DNA of 64,000 nucleotides from Syntrophus aciditrophicus SB (GTDB lineage Bacteria; Desulfobacterota; Syntrophia; Syntrophales; Syntrophaceae): the NCBI RefSeq assembly GCF_000013405.1, contig NC_007759.1:993001-1057000 (forward strand), given 5' to 3'. Below the pieces are notes generated by a model. The model ran no database searches. It was given only the letters and a program-made list of their open reading frames with translations, and was not told the DNA's origin. Shown piece after piece: positions 51,738-61,420 of the stretch (the stretch's first letter is position 1; every line of letters starts with the position of its first letter). The translations under genes and the position numbers were made by a program.

Positions 51738-54290
51738 ATGCAACCCGGTACGCCTTTTGTCATCGAGGTCAACCCCCGCATCCCTCGCCGCCTGTCCCGG
51801 ATGACCGAGTTGGCCAATAACCTCTGGTACAGTTGGGATCGGCCTACCCGTACCCTGTTCGCACTTCTGCACCCAGGCCTTTGGGATAAGGTAAATCACA
51901 ATCCCAAGGCCTTCCTCAAAAGAGTGGACGAGGAGCGCCTGACAGAGGCGGCGGAAGACCACATCTTCCTGGGCAGCTACAACCGCGTGCTTTCAGCCTT
52001 TGACACGTACATGAGTGAACCCCTGCGCCGGGATATGCCCCTGGATCTTAATCCAGGTGATCTGATCGCCTATTTCTGCGCCGAGTTCGGTTTCCACGAG
52101 AGTTTTCCTGTTTATTCCGGGGGGCTGGGCATTCTGGCCGGTGATCATTGCAAGTCTGCTTCCGATCTGCGTCTGCCCTTCGTAGCAGTAGGTTTGCTGT
52201 ATCGTCAGGGATACTTCTTACAGCGCATCGACAACGATGGAAATCAAATTGTCACGTATACCGATTCAGAGTTCGAGGATTTGCCGATTAAGCCTGCTCT
52301 GATTGAGGAAGAAACAGAAATCCATGTATATGTCGAGTTGCCGGGCCGTAATGTGGAGGTAAAGGTATGGGTGGCGCGTATCGGCCATGTGCGGCTGTAT
52401 CTGCTGGATACCTATTTGCCCGCCAACATGGAGGAGGACCGTTACATTACCCATCAGCTCTATGGCGGAGACAAGCATACCCGCATCAAGCAGGAGATCG
52501 TTTTGGGCATCGGAGGCGTACGCGCCCTGGAGGCACTGGGATTGAATCCAACAGTTTATCATATCAATGAAGGCCATGCCGCTTTTATGATGCTGGAACG
52601 CATACGCCGTAAAGTAAAAAAAGGGCTTTCTTTCCATGCAGCCTTGGAGGCGACGGCAGCCAACACGGTGTTTACAACCCATACACCGGTGCCGGCAGGA
52701 CATGACCTCTTCGAGCAGGAAATGATCTGGAGCTACTTCAGGGATTGCTTTAACGATCTGGGTGTGCAGCGCGACGAATTCATGAAGCTGGGCGGCGCGA
52801 GTCACGGCCGGGATTTTAACATGACGAAACTGGCACTCAGCGGGACACGCCACCATAATGGCGTGTCCCGAATCCACGGAAGGGTTTCCTCTAGAATTCT
52901 GTCCGATATGTGGCCTCAGGTACGTCCATGTGAGTCCCCTATGGACTTCATCACCAATGGAGTCCATGTTTCCACATTCCTTGCCAAGGAATGGCAGGAC
53001 CTGTTCGACAGCATGCTGGGCTATGAATGGCGTCGACGCCAGACAGACGTCAAATTCTGGGAAAAGGTGGCGTCCATCCCGGACCATCATTTCTGGGCCG
53101 TGCACCAGGCGTTGAAGTCCCAAATGCTGTATTCGGTGCATCACCATGTCACCCAGCAGCACCTGCGCAATCACGGGTCCGACGCTCATCTTGTGCGTAT
53201 GCTCAAGTTCGCCAATCCCCTTGATCCCAACGTATTGACCATTGGTTTCGCCCGCCGTTTCGCCACTTACAAGCGAGCTGCATTGATATTTGAGAACATG
53301 GACTGGCTGCGTTCCGTCGTCAAGGATGCAGACCGGCCCGTACTTTTCATTTTTGCGGGCAAGGCCCATCCGGCTGACAAGCCCGGACAGGAACTCATCC
53401 GCCGCATATTTGATATTTCGCGCTGGCCGGAATTTGAAGGAAAAATACTCATGGTTGAAGGATACGACATGGGCTTCGCCCGCCGGTTGGTTGCCGGCTG
53501 CGATGTGTGGTTGAACACCCCCATATATCCTCTTGAAGCATCCGGTACCTCGGGAATGAAGGCAGCCATGAACGGCGTGATCAACCTGTCGGTTGCAGAT
53601 GGCTGGTGGGAGGAGGGTTACGACGGCAGCAACGGCTGGGCCATCAAGCCTGCCCCTGAATATTTCGACGAAACCCGCCGCGACCAGGAGGACAGCCGCG
53701 ACCTTTACGAGCTGCTGCAGGATCAGGTCATTCCAACATATTACCGTCGCCACGAACTGGGTTTTTCCGATGAGTGGGTCAGCATGGCCAAGCGTTCCAT
53801 CATTACCCTTTTGCCGCGTTTCAGTTCGGCCCGTATGGTCATGGAATACGTGAACAAGTTTTATGGACGCGCTTCACGCCAGTGGAGGCATTATTCCGAA
53901 AACGGATTTGCTGCCGCTCAACATCTTGCCAGCTGGAAAGCCAGAGTGCGGCAGGCATGGAGTGGCGTCAATTTGCGCCGCCTTGATGATCCCCGGAACC
54001 GCATCTGTTTCGGCGAAAGCACAGCTCTTAAGGTGGCAGTCGATCTGAACGGACTGATGCATGAAGACGTGAGGGTGGAGGTGCTTATTGGCCGTGCTTC
54101 CAAACAGGGCGAGGACAGCAATGTGCAGGCGGCATTGATGAAACCGGATGGCTGTGCTGGCAAGGAATGTCTGTTCAGTCTGGAGTTTACACCGGGGATT
54201 TGCGGCAAACTGCTCTATAGAATAAGGGTGTATCCCTATCATGAATCTCTGACCCACCCGTTCGAAATGGGCTTGATGATGTGGCTGTGA
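51738..54290 (+). CDS. glgP: Alpha-glucan phosphorylase (GlgP type, TIGR02094)
   Basis: 850 residues. The N-terminal DUF3417 domain (LANNLWYSWDRPTRTLFALL) marks the alpha-glucan phosphorylase subfamily. The catalytic core has AYFCAEFGFHESFPVYSGGL, the substrate loop FTTHTPVPAGHDLF, and the PLP lysine in EASGTSGMKAAMNG. It releases glucose-1-phosphate from glycogen or malto-oligosaccharides. AAAGGAA ribosome site. It is the largest intact gene in the IS-rich region. Confidence 0.93.
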   Translation: MQPGTPFVIEVNPRIPRRLSRMTELANNLWYSWDRPTRTLFALLHPGLWDKVNHNPKAFLKRVDEERLTEAAEDHIFLGSYNRVLSAFDTYMSEPLRRDMPLDLNPGDLIAYFCAEFGFHESFPVYSGGLGILAGDHCKSASDLRLPFVAVGLLYRQGYFLQRIDNDGNQIVTYTDSEFEDLPIKPALIEEETEIHVYVELPGRNVEVKVWVARIGHVRLYLLDTYLPANMEEDRYITHQLYGGDKHTRIKQEIVLGIGGVRALEALGLNPTVYHINEGHAAFMMLERIRRKVKKGLSFHAALEATAANTVFTTHTPVPAGHDLFEQEMIWSYFRDCFNDLGVQRDEFMKLGGASHGRDFNMTKLALSGTRHHNGVSRIHGRVSSRILSDMWPQVRPCESPMDFITNGVHVSTFLAKEWQDLFDSMLGYEWRRRQTDVKFWEKVASIPDHHFWAVHQALKSQMLYSVHHHVTQQHLRNHGSDAHLVRMLKFANPLDPNVLTIGFARRFATYKRAALIFENMDWLRSVVKDADRPVLFIFAGKAHPADKPGQELIRRIFDISRWPEFEGKILMVEGYDMGFARRLVAGCDVWLNTPIYPLEASGTSGMKAAMNGVINLSVADGWWEEGYDGSNGWAIKPAPEYFDETRRDQEDSRDLYELLQDQVIPTYYRRHELGFSDEWVSMAKRSIITLLPRFSSARMVMEYVNKFYGRASRQWRHYSENGFAAAQHLASWKARVRQAWSGVNLRRLDDPRNRICFGESTALKVAVDLNGLMHEDVRVEVLIGRASKQGEDSNVQAALMKPDGCAGKECLFSLEFTPGICGKLLYRIRVYPYHESLTHPFEMGLMMWL

Positions 54291-54829
54291 TCCACACGAA
54301 AATTCTAAGCGATAAGCTTGCTCTGATTGATATCACTTAGATGATTTCCGGATTGAGGGATTTCCACTTCTTAATATTTCACCGGTTTTCGACTCGGTTG
54401 CGCAGGCTGTGCAACTGCCAGGGCGGTACGTTTTTTTCAGCCTTTCCCTAAAAGGATTTTGAGGGGCCCTGAATCGGCAGTGATTCAGTGGTGAACAATG
54501 CTGCAATATCCGTTTTTTCATCCTTCTCCTATGTCTGTTGTGACGATCCGAAGATCGTTGTTGTTTCCTCGAAAATCCTCACACCAGCAATTTCCCTCAT
54601 ACCCATCCGAATCGCCATATTCATTTTCTTGATGTCAGGAAGACAGTATCCCTTTGGCGCAAGGGTGAGGTTTCTGATTTCCACCTTCCAAGTCTTTTTC
54701 CGATGTGCCGATGTTCCGGGTTCGGTTCGGGTCACGGAAGATTGCTTTGGGAGAATCGGTATGTGAACAACCGGGGTTGTGAGGACCTTTGTGTTCCTGC
54801 CTGCTTTTGGGATCTTACTGTCAATGGGA
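54291..54829. other. Gap after the phosphorylase, no supported gene
   Basis: A minus-strand frame (to 54529) holds TWKVEIRNLTLAPKGYCLPD and KMNMAIRMGMREIAGVRI, which look like a coding fragment, but there is no start and I do not recognise it. No terminator found. Confidence 0.35.
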
Positions 54830-55391
54830 AAGTAAAAGTATACCAGTTTTGGGAAAATAAAAATGTACCAACCCTTTATTCTGGATAAATGGTTCATGAT
54901 GACAGATTGTTTACGGAATCATCTCCTCGCTGGTTGTAAATCTGTTTGCTGAAGGCATGTTCTTTTAACCGATAGCTGTGTCCCTTGATGTTGATCACCT
55001 TGCTGTGATGGTGCAGCCTGTCCTGAATGGCCGAGACAATTACGGGATCTCCAAAGAGTTCCTGCCAGTCGATGAAGCTCTTGTTTGAGGTGATAATGGC
55101 ATAGCTCTTCTCATAACAGAAAGAGATGATCGAAGAGGTTTCGATCCGCCTCTTTTCCCTGGCCGCCACTTCCTCTTCCAGGAGGCGATCCAGGAAAGAG
55201 AGATGCGAAACCCGATCTTCCTTGGAATGAGTTACGATGGTATCCAGAACCTTTGCAGCCCTGGTCAGCTTGATACGTTTGAGATTGTCCTGGAGGCAAT
55301 CGTGGTTTAATTGTTCGAATCCGCTTGTCGTTACATTTAAAACCCGACACAAAAGCACAACAGGATAGGCGAGTTGAAATTCCCTGATCAT
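54830..55391 (-). pseudogene. IS21-type IstB remnant with internal deletion, fused to an IS3-like piece
   Basis: Reading from 55391: the first ~23 codons (MIREFQLAYPVVLLCRVLNV) are an IS3 orfB N-terminus; then comes the IstB N-terminus (LQDNLKRIKLTRAAKVLDTI, LDRLLEEEVAAREKRRIETS), then a jump straight to the IstB C-terminus (CYEKSYAIITSNKSFIDWQE, LHHHSKVINIKGHSYRLKE). The Walker A and B core is gone, so no ATPase is possible. Bases 54830-54870 (GTATACCAGTTTTGGGAAAA, AATAAAAATGTACC) look like the element's terminal repeats. Confidence 0.75.
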
Positions 55392-55447
55392 CGCGAACCG
55401 TGCAGCGGCTCCCTGGCAAAGTACCCGGCTGCTTTCCTAAGAAACTT

Positions 55448-56236
55448 CTACATACAGAATTTCGGGGACAGGAATGGCAACAAGCTTGTATCCCAGCCGT
55501 TTAACCCTTTTTTAAGGTTCAACAATACACGATTACGGTATTGAGTTTCATAGTATTCGGCTCCGGGCTCGACATAATACCTGCCACACTTCATCATTGA
55601 ATAGAATAGAACTGCCAATTTTCTTTCATTGGCTGTAAAAGCTTTCACTTTACCGACCCGCCCAGCCAACCTTCTGTAAAAAGAACCTGATGCTGTTTCA
55701 GTTTTTTCATGGCATTTTCTATACGGATATCACATTCCCTGATACGCCCCTCGTAAAAGTCTCAGAGTTCAGCTGATTGCTTCAATGTAAAAAAAATGCT
55801 CCTTACGATAATTTCCGGTAGGAACTGCTGTTATTGTTTTCTCGGACTCCTTGCAGCGAATGTCTCTGTGTGGGTTGCCAATTTGGCAGCGCGCCGTTCT
55901 CCCTCTTGATAATATCTCGGATAATTTTCACCCGGTTGCCCCTGTTATATCGGATACTACATGATGAAGCTGTAAGTTCATCTGCATGAGGGCTTTCTGC
56001 ATATGCTGGATATGAGCCGCCGAATATTCGATGAGTCGCTCCCCGTGGCGGAGATAGGCTCGAAGGCTGGCAATATGCTCGCTTGTACGAAAACTGGCCC
56101 TCAACGACCCGAATCGATGCAACCTCTGGAGCCATTGATTATGTCTTTCTCTCCGGATTGCCGCGACAATTCCCTGTCCCACAGAATATCTTGAATAATC
56201 CCTATTGATCCCATACACCCTTATCCCAGTTTGCAT
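55448..56236 (-). pseudogene. IS110-family transposase remnant, frameshifted and 5'-truncated
   Basis: Three frames in series match the family: LHRFGSLRASFRTSEHIASL and AAHIQHMQKALMQMNLQLHH with VVSDITGATG (56236-55928), then VKIIRDIIKRENGALPNWQP (to 55803) and the C-terminus GRVGKVKAFTANERKLAVLF with PGAEYYETQYRNRVLLNLKK (55669-55448). The N-terminal RuvC-like DEDD domain is mostly missing. Dead element. Confidence 0.75.
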
Positions 56237-56345
56237 GTGGGATTATTCCCGTAACCAATCCGTATTGCTATATTCTCAAAGTATGACATTATATTTAATT
56301 AAATATTGCCTGCTTGACAGGCAATCGTGCAAGATGATTTTATTT
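56222..56345 (+). repeat. Copy B of the ~130-bp dispersed repeat with a palindrome
   Basis: Partner of 47758-47890. Contains ATTGCCTG-CTTGA-CAGGCAAT at 56306-56326, a perfect 8-5-8 dyad. The arms are conserved between the copies while the central five bases differ. Confidence 0.5.
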
Positions 56346-56413
56346 ATTCTGGAATTGCGAGAAGGGTAGTGTAAAACATTTTGTGTGAAATTTCAGGTGC
56401 CGGTGAAGGGTAG

Positions 56414-57831
56414 GAGATATTGTCAAATGTTGTGGATGATATCTTTTCTCAGCGTATCCTTCTCAGCCAAAATTAAGCCGCTTCTTGCATGATGAGGCCG
56501 TCAACAAACCGGATTCCTTCAATGACCTTTCCGATAAGTTGATGCCCTTTGATTCTCTGCCAGGTTTTTTCCGCTTCCATTGCCAGCTTGAAAACCATGG
56601 TCAGCGTTGCTAACCGTGATCCACAGCCTTTTGTCCGATTTGTGCGCAGCCTGACCGTGGCAAAAGTGGATTCAATAGGATTGGTAGACCGGATATGACG
56701 CCAGTGCTCTGCGGGGAAATCATAAAACGCGAAAAGACTGTTCGTATCCTTCTCTAAGCAGTTGCAAGCCCTTTCATATTTCGCCTGATACTGTGACAGA
56801 AAATGATGAAAGGCCTTGAGGGCTTCCTCTTTTGTTGGCGCCATGTACATGTCCCGGATATGCACCTTGGCTCTCGGCTGAATACTCTTGGGCATCTTAT
56901 CCAGAATATTAGCAGTCTTATGAACCCAGCAACGTTGCTCTATTGTTTCCGGAAATTCCTCCCGCAGGGCTGCCCAGAATCCCAGACCTCCATCGCCCAC
57001 TGCCAACTTGGGACCTTCTTTAAGACCCCTGTGCTTGAGATCGCCCAGCATCTCCTGCCAGGCTTGTTTGCTTTCCCGATAGCCATCGAGAATGGAGACG
57101 AGTTCTTTCTTCCCGTTTTCCAATGTTCCCATAATGATCAGGATGCATTGCCGCTTATTCTCGGCATCTTCCAAACGAACATTGAAGTAAATGCCGTCTG
57201 CCCAGAAATAAACATATCGTTTGGAGGAAAGATCTCGTCTGGCCCAGTCTTTATAATCCTGCTCCCAGAGCCTCTTCAGCCGGACGATATTGGTCGCGGA
57301 AAGCCCCGATGCATTCTTCCCCAATATGGATTCCAGCACCTTGCTGAAATCTCCCGTGGAGATTCCTTTAAGATACAGTGCTGGGATTAAGGCATCAACC
57401 GAGGGAATCCGGCGCATATATCTCGGCAGAATATTGCTCGTAAAAAGCTGATCTTCTCTTTTGTCATGAATCCTGGGCTGTTTTAGCTTTAAGGGGCCGA
57501 TACCTGTTACGATCTCTCTTTCAGGCAAGGAACCGTTTCTCACAACTAACCGCCTGTTCCTGGAGTCTTTTTCATTCTTAAAGCGGTCAATGTACTCGCT
57601 TACTTCGTTCTCAATCGCCGCCTGCAACATCCGGCAGGCTCCTTCTCGGATAATCAGTTCCAGGACGTTCTTTGCTTCTTCTTTAACTTGCTTTTCCCAA
57701 TAATCGCGGTCATTATTCTCCACGGGCGTATCCTTTCCTCCCCTTCTTGCTAAAGGGGCTTCGTTTTTTGGATTAAACGTTTGGAGGATACGCCTTCTTT
57801 CTATCCTGTCCACAACTTTGGGTTATATCTC
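56414..57831 (-). mobile_element. IS256-type insertion sequence, ISa copy 2, nested in ISb
   Basis: Same 1418 bases as copy 1, with its own 9-bp duplication GAAGGGTAG at 56405-56413 and 57832-57840. It landed in the non-coding left end of ISb, between the ISb terminal repeat and the ISb transposase gene. Confidence 0.92.
56473..57723 (-). CDS. IS256-family transposase (ISa copy 2)
   Basis: Residue-for-residue the same as the transposase of copy 1 (416 residues from GTG 57723, DDE residues in WADGIYF, VGDGGLG and NPIESTF). Intact. Confidence 0.9.
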   Translation of the reverse strand: MENNDRDYWEKQVKEEAKNVLELIIREGACRMLQAAIENEVSEYIDRFKNEKDSRNRRLVVRNGSLPEREIVTGIGPLKLKQPRIHDKREDQLFTSNILPRYMRRIPSVDALIPALYLKGISTGDFSKVLESILGKNASGLSATNIVRLKRLWEQDYKDWARRDLSSKRYVYFWADGIYFNVRLEDAENKRQCILIIMGTLENGKKELVSILDGYRESKQAWQEMLGDLKHRGLKEGPKLAVGDGGLGFWAALREEFPETIEQRCWVHKTANILDKMPKSIQPRAKVHIRDMYMAPTKEEALKAFHHFLSQYQAKYERACNCLEKDTNSLFAFYDFPAEHWRHIRSTNPIESTFATVRLRTNRTKGCGSRLATLTMVFKLAMEAEKTWQRIKGHQLIGKVIEGIRFVDGLIMQEAA

Positions 57832-57905
57832 GAAGGGTAGTAAAAAAGGCGCTTTTCCTTTACAAGGGTTTGTCCCCACAAACCTGAATGAAAGGAGAAA
57901 GCGCC

Positions 57906-59150
57906 ATGAAACTGGAAGTAACGGTATCTGAGATTACGGATATATTCAAGGAGATTCAAGAGCAGCCGGGGAAATTGTTTGAGATGATTCGCTTGGATAT
58001 CAGAGAGGTTGTTGGCAACTATCTTACAGAGATGATGAATGCGGAGTTGACCCATTATCTGGGAAGAGAGCCGTATGTCCGGGTGGAGGGAAAGAGAGCA
58101 AATCATCGCAATGGTTCCTATGGCCGTGGTTTTACCCTCAAAGGGATTGGTGAAGTCCATGTGGATATTCCCAGGGATCGTAACGGTGAGTTCAAGACAA
58201 CCGTTATTCCTCGGAGCAAACAGTATGAAGAGGAGGTGGCCAGGGACTTCAGCATTTTATTTCTAGCCGGCGTCAGCACCAGGACCCTGTCCATGCTATC
58301 CGAGAGGCTTATAGGACGGAAGATTTCTCCGGCGGAAATCAGCAGCGCAAGCAGCGATCTCAATGAGGCCGTCGAAACGTGGCGTCGGCGGGATTTATCA
58401 GAGGAACCGGTCAAGTACCTGTTTATTGATGGCGTCCACTTCCATATGCGTATGGGAAGAACCATCGAGAGTATTCCAGTCTTGGTGGCCATCGGTGTGA
58501 CGGAGACCGGGCAGAAACTGGTACTGAGTCTCCAGGCCGGGGACAAAGAATCTGCAACCTCCTGGCGGGAGTTTTTCAAAGACTTGAAATCCCGTGGAAT
58601 GAAAGGAGGAAACGTCACCTTGGGGATAATGGATGGATTGCCGGGTTTGGAGACCGTTTTCAGAGAAGAGTTTCCGCAGGCGAAAACACAGCGTTGCCAA
58701 GTCCATGTAGCCCGGAATGTCCTGGCCAAGGTATCGAAAAAGTTCAAAAAGGATGTGGCGAATGATCTGCGTTCCATCTTCTATGCACCTTCACGGGAGA
58801 CGGCATGGGCATGTTTTGAAGCCTTTATAAAAAGATGGGAAAAGACGCTTCCGTCAGCAGTTGAATGCCTGAAGCGCAGCATCGACGCCTGTTTAACCTT
58901 TTTCAATTTTCCTTCCGAGGAATGGATTTCGTTAAGAACAACAAACATCATCGAACGGTTAAACAAAGAGTTTCGACGTCGGACCAAGGTCATGGAAATT
59001 GTGGCTGGAGAAACAGCATGCTATCGCATCCTGGCCTACATATCTTTAAAAATGGAATTGCATTGGAGGTCGAATCCCGTAGGAAAAGTGCGCAAGAACC
59101 TGCCTTTCTTCAAAGAGCTGGCCTATGAAAATTTCACACAAAAAAATTGA
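57906..59150 (+). CDS. IS256-family transposase (ISb)
   Basis: 414 residues, mutator-type. Catalytic residues in YLFIDGVHFHMRM (Asp), LGIMDGLPGLETVF (Asp) and TTNIIERLNKEFRRR (Glu). ATG 57906 has AAAGGAGAAAG just upstream; an ATG at 57888 is also in frame. The gene is whole, but its promoter region is separated from the ISb left end by ISa copy 2. Only distantly related to the ISa enzyme. Confidence 0.9.
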   Translation: MKLEVTVSEITDIFKEIQEQPGKLFEMIRLDIREVVGNYLTEMMNAELTHYLGREPYVRVEGKRANHRNGSYGRGFTLKGIGEVHVDIPRDRNGEFKTTVIPRSKQYEEEVARDFSILFLAGVSTRTLSMLSERLIGRKISPAEISSASSDLNEAVETWRRRDLSEEPVKYLFIDGVHFHMRMGRTIESIPVLVAIGVTETGQKLVLSLQAGDKESATSWREFFKDLKSRGMKGGNVTLGIMDGLPGLETVFREEFPQAKTQRCQVHVARNVLAKVSKKFKKDVANDLRSIFYAPSRETAWACFEAFIKRWEKTLPSAVECLKRSIDACLTFFNFPSEEWISLRTTNIIERLNKEFRRRTKVMEIVAGETACYRILAYISLKMELHWRSNPVGKVRKNLPFFKELAYENFTQKN

Positions 59151-59232
59151 CAGTACCTGCGAGAAGCTTCTTCAAAAGCAATCAATGGTCAGGTTCTGCA
59201 AACACAGCATGTAATCCAAAGTGAAGGTTTTT

Positions 59233-60291
59233 ATGGCAAAAGATCGCGACACAATGACAACCGTTGAGCGGGAGGAACTCCGAGGAATCTCTCGATCAGT
59301 GGCGGAAATCGAATGGCTGCAGCTTATCATTGTCCTGCTTTATTATGCCTTTGGCGGTATTGCAGACGAAGATAAGCCGATCGTCGTCCTTTCTCTTGTT
59401 TTCTATGCCGCTTTCATCATGGGTTTCCGCTACGCAAATTTTTTTAAACAGGAATCCCGCTGGAAACTGGCAGTGGAAACCTGGATTATGACAGGCTTTG
59501 TCACCTTTGCGCTGTGGCATACAGGAAAACTGGAAAGCCCGCTGTTGAACTCCTACCTGCTGGTGATCATCACCAGTGCGCTGGCCCTGGGCAAGCTGAC
59601 CACCCTCCTGGAACTGGCCCTGATCGGCACCTGCTTTATTTTCCTCGGAAGCCACTCATCTATAAATGAACTTCTGTCGCTGAAATACGCCGGTGGAATG
59701 TTCGCCCAGTTCGCTCCCTTTGTGCTGGTGGCGTACATCGCCACCATGTTTGCCTCCGATATCCGCTATGGTCTCAACAAAGTCAAGATGATGTCGGAAA
59801 CCGACGAGTTGACTGGAATTTACAACCGCAGAGGTTTTGCCATCGTTGCCGGACGCCTTTTGGGACAGTCGGCACGGTACAGCCGTCCTTTGAGTCTGCT
59901 TTTGATCGACAGTGATAATCTGAAGAAAATTAATGATGAATATGGCCACCATGCCGGTGATCAGCTTCTTATTACCCTGGTTAATACAATCCAGGCTCAA
60001 CTGCGTCATACCGACATTCTGGCGCGCCATGGCGGCGACGAGTTCATCATTCTGCTTCCGGAGACTCCACCATCAGGGGCCTTGGACGTTGCTGAACGAA
60101 TCCGAAATGCCATTGAGACTACCCCCATCGTTCTGGAAGGCAAAATTGTCCACACCACGGCCAGCATCGGCGTTGCCTCATATCCGTCTGAGGGTTACAA
60201 CATCGATGTCCTTCTTGCCCAAGCCGACCACAAGATGTATGCGGCAAAACTCGGTGGCCGTAACCGGGTTGTCATGGAGGTTGCCGTATAG
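59233..60291 (+). CDS. Membrane-bound diguanylate cyclase (GGDEF)
   Basis: 352 residues. Five or six N-terminal membrane helices (about 30-180) form an unknown sensor; the C-terminal GGDEF domain has DELTGIYNRRGF, LLLIDSDNLKKINDEYGHHAGD and the active site RHGGDEFIILLPE. It makes cyclic di-GMP. No RxxD inhibitory site is seen before GGDEF. ATG 59233 preferred (AAGG upstream), GTG 59221 possible. ISb lies 63-75 bases upstream and may have changed its promoter. Confidence 0.9.
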   Translation: MAKDRDTMTTVEREELRGISRSVAEIEWLQLIIVLLYYAFGGIADEDKPIVVLSLVFYAAFIMGFRYANFFKQESRWKLAVETWIMTGFVTFALWHTGKLESPLLNSYLLVIITSALALGKLTTLLELALIGTCFIFLGSHSSINELLSLKYAGGMFAQFAPFVLVAYIATMFASDIRYGLNKVKMMSETDELTGIYNRRGFAIVAGRLLGQSARYSRPLSLLLIDSDNLKKINDEYGHHAGDQLLITLVNTIQAQLRHTDILARHGGDEFIILLPETPPSGALDVAERIRNAIETTPIVLEGKIVHTTASIGVASYPSEGYNIDVLLAQADHKMYAAKLGGRNRVVMEVAV

Positions 60292-60338
60292 ACATTCCTG
60301 TCGCCTTTGTCATGAAAAAATTTTTTGATGAAAAATCT

Positions 60339-60644
60339 TCATGATTTGCGCAAGAGAAGCAGTTTGTAACTGTGCGATAAATCTACAGCGACGGACCAGC
60401 TTTTTCCCACCTGCGTCACCCGAACGACTTTACCAATCAAGTCGATTTTTCCTTGAATTTCCAAGTTTACAAAAATGTTTACAACATCTCCGACCGAATA
60501 AAGTTTATCAGAAAGAAAGCATAAACCTCCAAGTGAGAAATCCACAAGACAGACTGGCTTCCCGTCGACTTTGATTTCAGCCTGTACCGCATCCCCTTTT
60601 TCATCAACAATATTATAACGTTGATAATATCGATTTTCTTTCAC
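60339..60644 (-). CDS. PilZ-domain cyclic di-GMP receptor
   Basis: 101 residues, a single PilZ domain. RYYQR near the start supplies the RxxxR motif and DFSLGGLCF the D/NxSxxG motif, both needed for cyclic di-GMP binding. Start is GTG with GGAGG upstream. It converges on the GGDEF gene, so synthesis and sensing of the same messenger lie side by side. Confidence 0.87.
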   Translation of the reverse strand: MKENRYYQRYNIVDEKGDAVQAEIKVDGKPVCLVDFSLGGLCFLSDKLYSVGDVVNIFVNLEIQGKIDLIGKVVRVTQVGKSWSVAVDLSHSYKLLLLRKS

Positions 60645-60695
60645 AAATCCTCCATTAGACTTGATTGTTTGGAATTAACCCACGGGGAACATGAA

Positions 60696-61150
60696 TCACA
60701 CCGCTCCTCTAAACACAGCCTCCAGTAATTCCAAGGTCGTTTGATAGATCGCCGGATCTTTTCTGGCTCGCGGTCCGGCTATATTTAGTACTTGCAGATT
60801 ATGAGAGCCTGTCCGTGATTTGACAAGAAAGGCGGGATCATCAATGGACCATTTATCAAGATCAACGTGCAGGCAGGGCTTTTTGTGCATCGCAGCAGGA
60901 AATTCCATCACCGCAGAACCACCCGTCAGAATCCAGAACGTTTTATTCTGTTCATTTTGAATAATCACTGGTGGGCATTTCCTGAAGCAGATACGTCTCT
61001 GGAATCGGACCATCTTCAGCTTTTCTTCCTTTGGGAACCCAGCCGCCATATGGAATGTTGTGTTTGATGGCGAAATCCAAGGCTGCCATGTCCGCACCGG
61101 TTATCCACAAGAGATGATTTTTGCGATTGTATTTTTTATGTTATCAATTG
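60696..61150 (-). pseudogene. Molybdenum-cofactor-carrier-like (SLOG/YpsA-type) protein, decayed
   Basis: In series on the minus strand: AKIISCG, then in the next frame [49 protein letters not shown], then TGA and TAA where the family has Arg and Gln (both C-to-T changes), NVLDSDG, and in a third frame LTGGSAVMEF, KKPCLHVDLDKW and VLNIAGPRARKDPAIYQTTL. Two frameshifts and two stops disable it. The order and motifs match the MoCo_carrier family. Confidence 0.78.
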
Positions 61151-61165
61151 GAATGCATTGCCTTC

Positions 61166-61420
61166 TCAATCCTTCTCCAATACACCTTTCAGCACCGGAT
61201 CATCTTTGGCGAAAATATGACAGGTTTGATCTTCTGTGTCGAATAAGATGAGAGCCCTTCCGGATTTCAATTCCTTGTATACCTGCTCCACTTTCCGTTC
61301 AAGCGGCACCTCTATTTCTCCATAGTCCGTTCCATCGCGGGTGACAAACTCTTCGATCAGAGTTCTTAACGTGTCCGGATCGAGTCGATCATAGGGGATG
61401 TTCAAGACTTGTTTCTTCAT
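61166..61420 (-). CDS. YheU family protein (UPF0270)
   Basis: 84 residues. IPYDRLDPDTLRTLIEEFVT and RDGTDYGEIEVPLERKVEQV are the UPF0270 signature. ATG 61420 is supported by GGAGG. Small cytoplasmic protein of unknown function; the family is mainly gammaproteobacterial, so transfer is possible. Confidence 0.85.
   Translation of the reverse strand: MKKQVLNIPYDRLDPDTLRTLIEEFVTRDGTDYGEIEVPLERKVEQVYKELKSGRALILFDTEDQTCHIFAKDDPVLKGVLEKD

Larger units (their letters stand above)
56364..59157 (+). mobile_element. Second IS256-type element (ISb), interrupted by ISa copy 2
   Basis: Ends are GGGTAGTGTAAAACATTTTG (56364) and, inverted, GGTACTGTCAATTTTTTTG (59157), both continuing with TGTGTGAAATTTC. 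An 8-bp target duplication TGCGAGAA lies at 56356-56363 and 59158-59165. Without the nested ISa the element is about 1.37 kb. It sits upstream of the GGDEF gene. Confidence 0.88.

Noticed and set aside
52266-53753. 495-codon minus-strand ORF inside glgP
   Set aside because: Long only because of codon bias in the true gene; composition (His/Cys/Met-rich) and lack of motifs show it is a shadow frame.
43072-56413. Composite transposon bounded by the two ISa copies
   Set aside because: Each ISa copy has its own matching 9-bp duplication (TCTGCCAAT and GAAGGGTAG), so they inserted independently.
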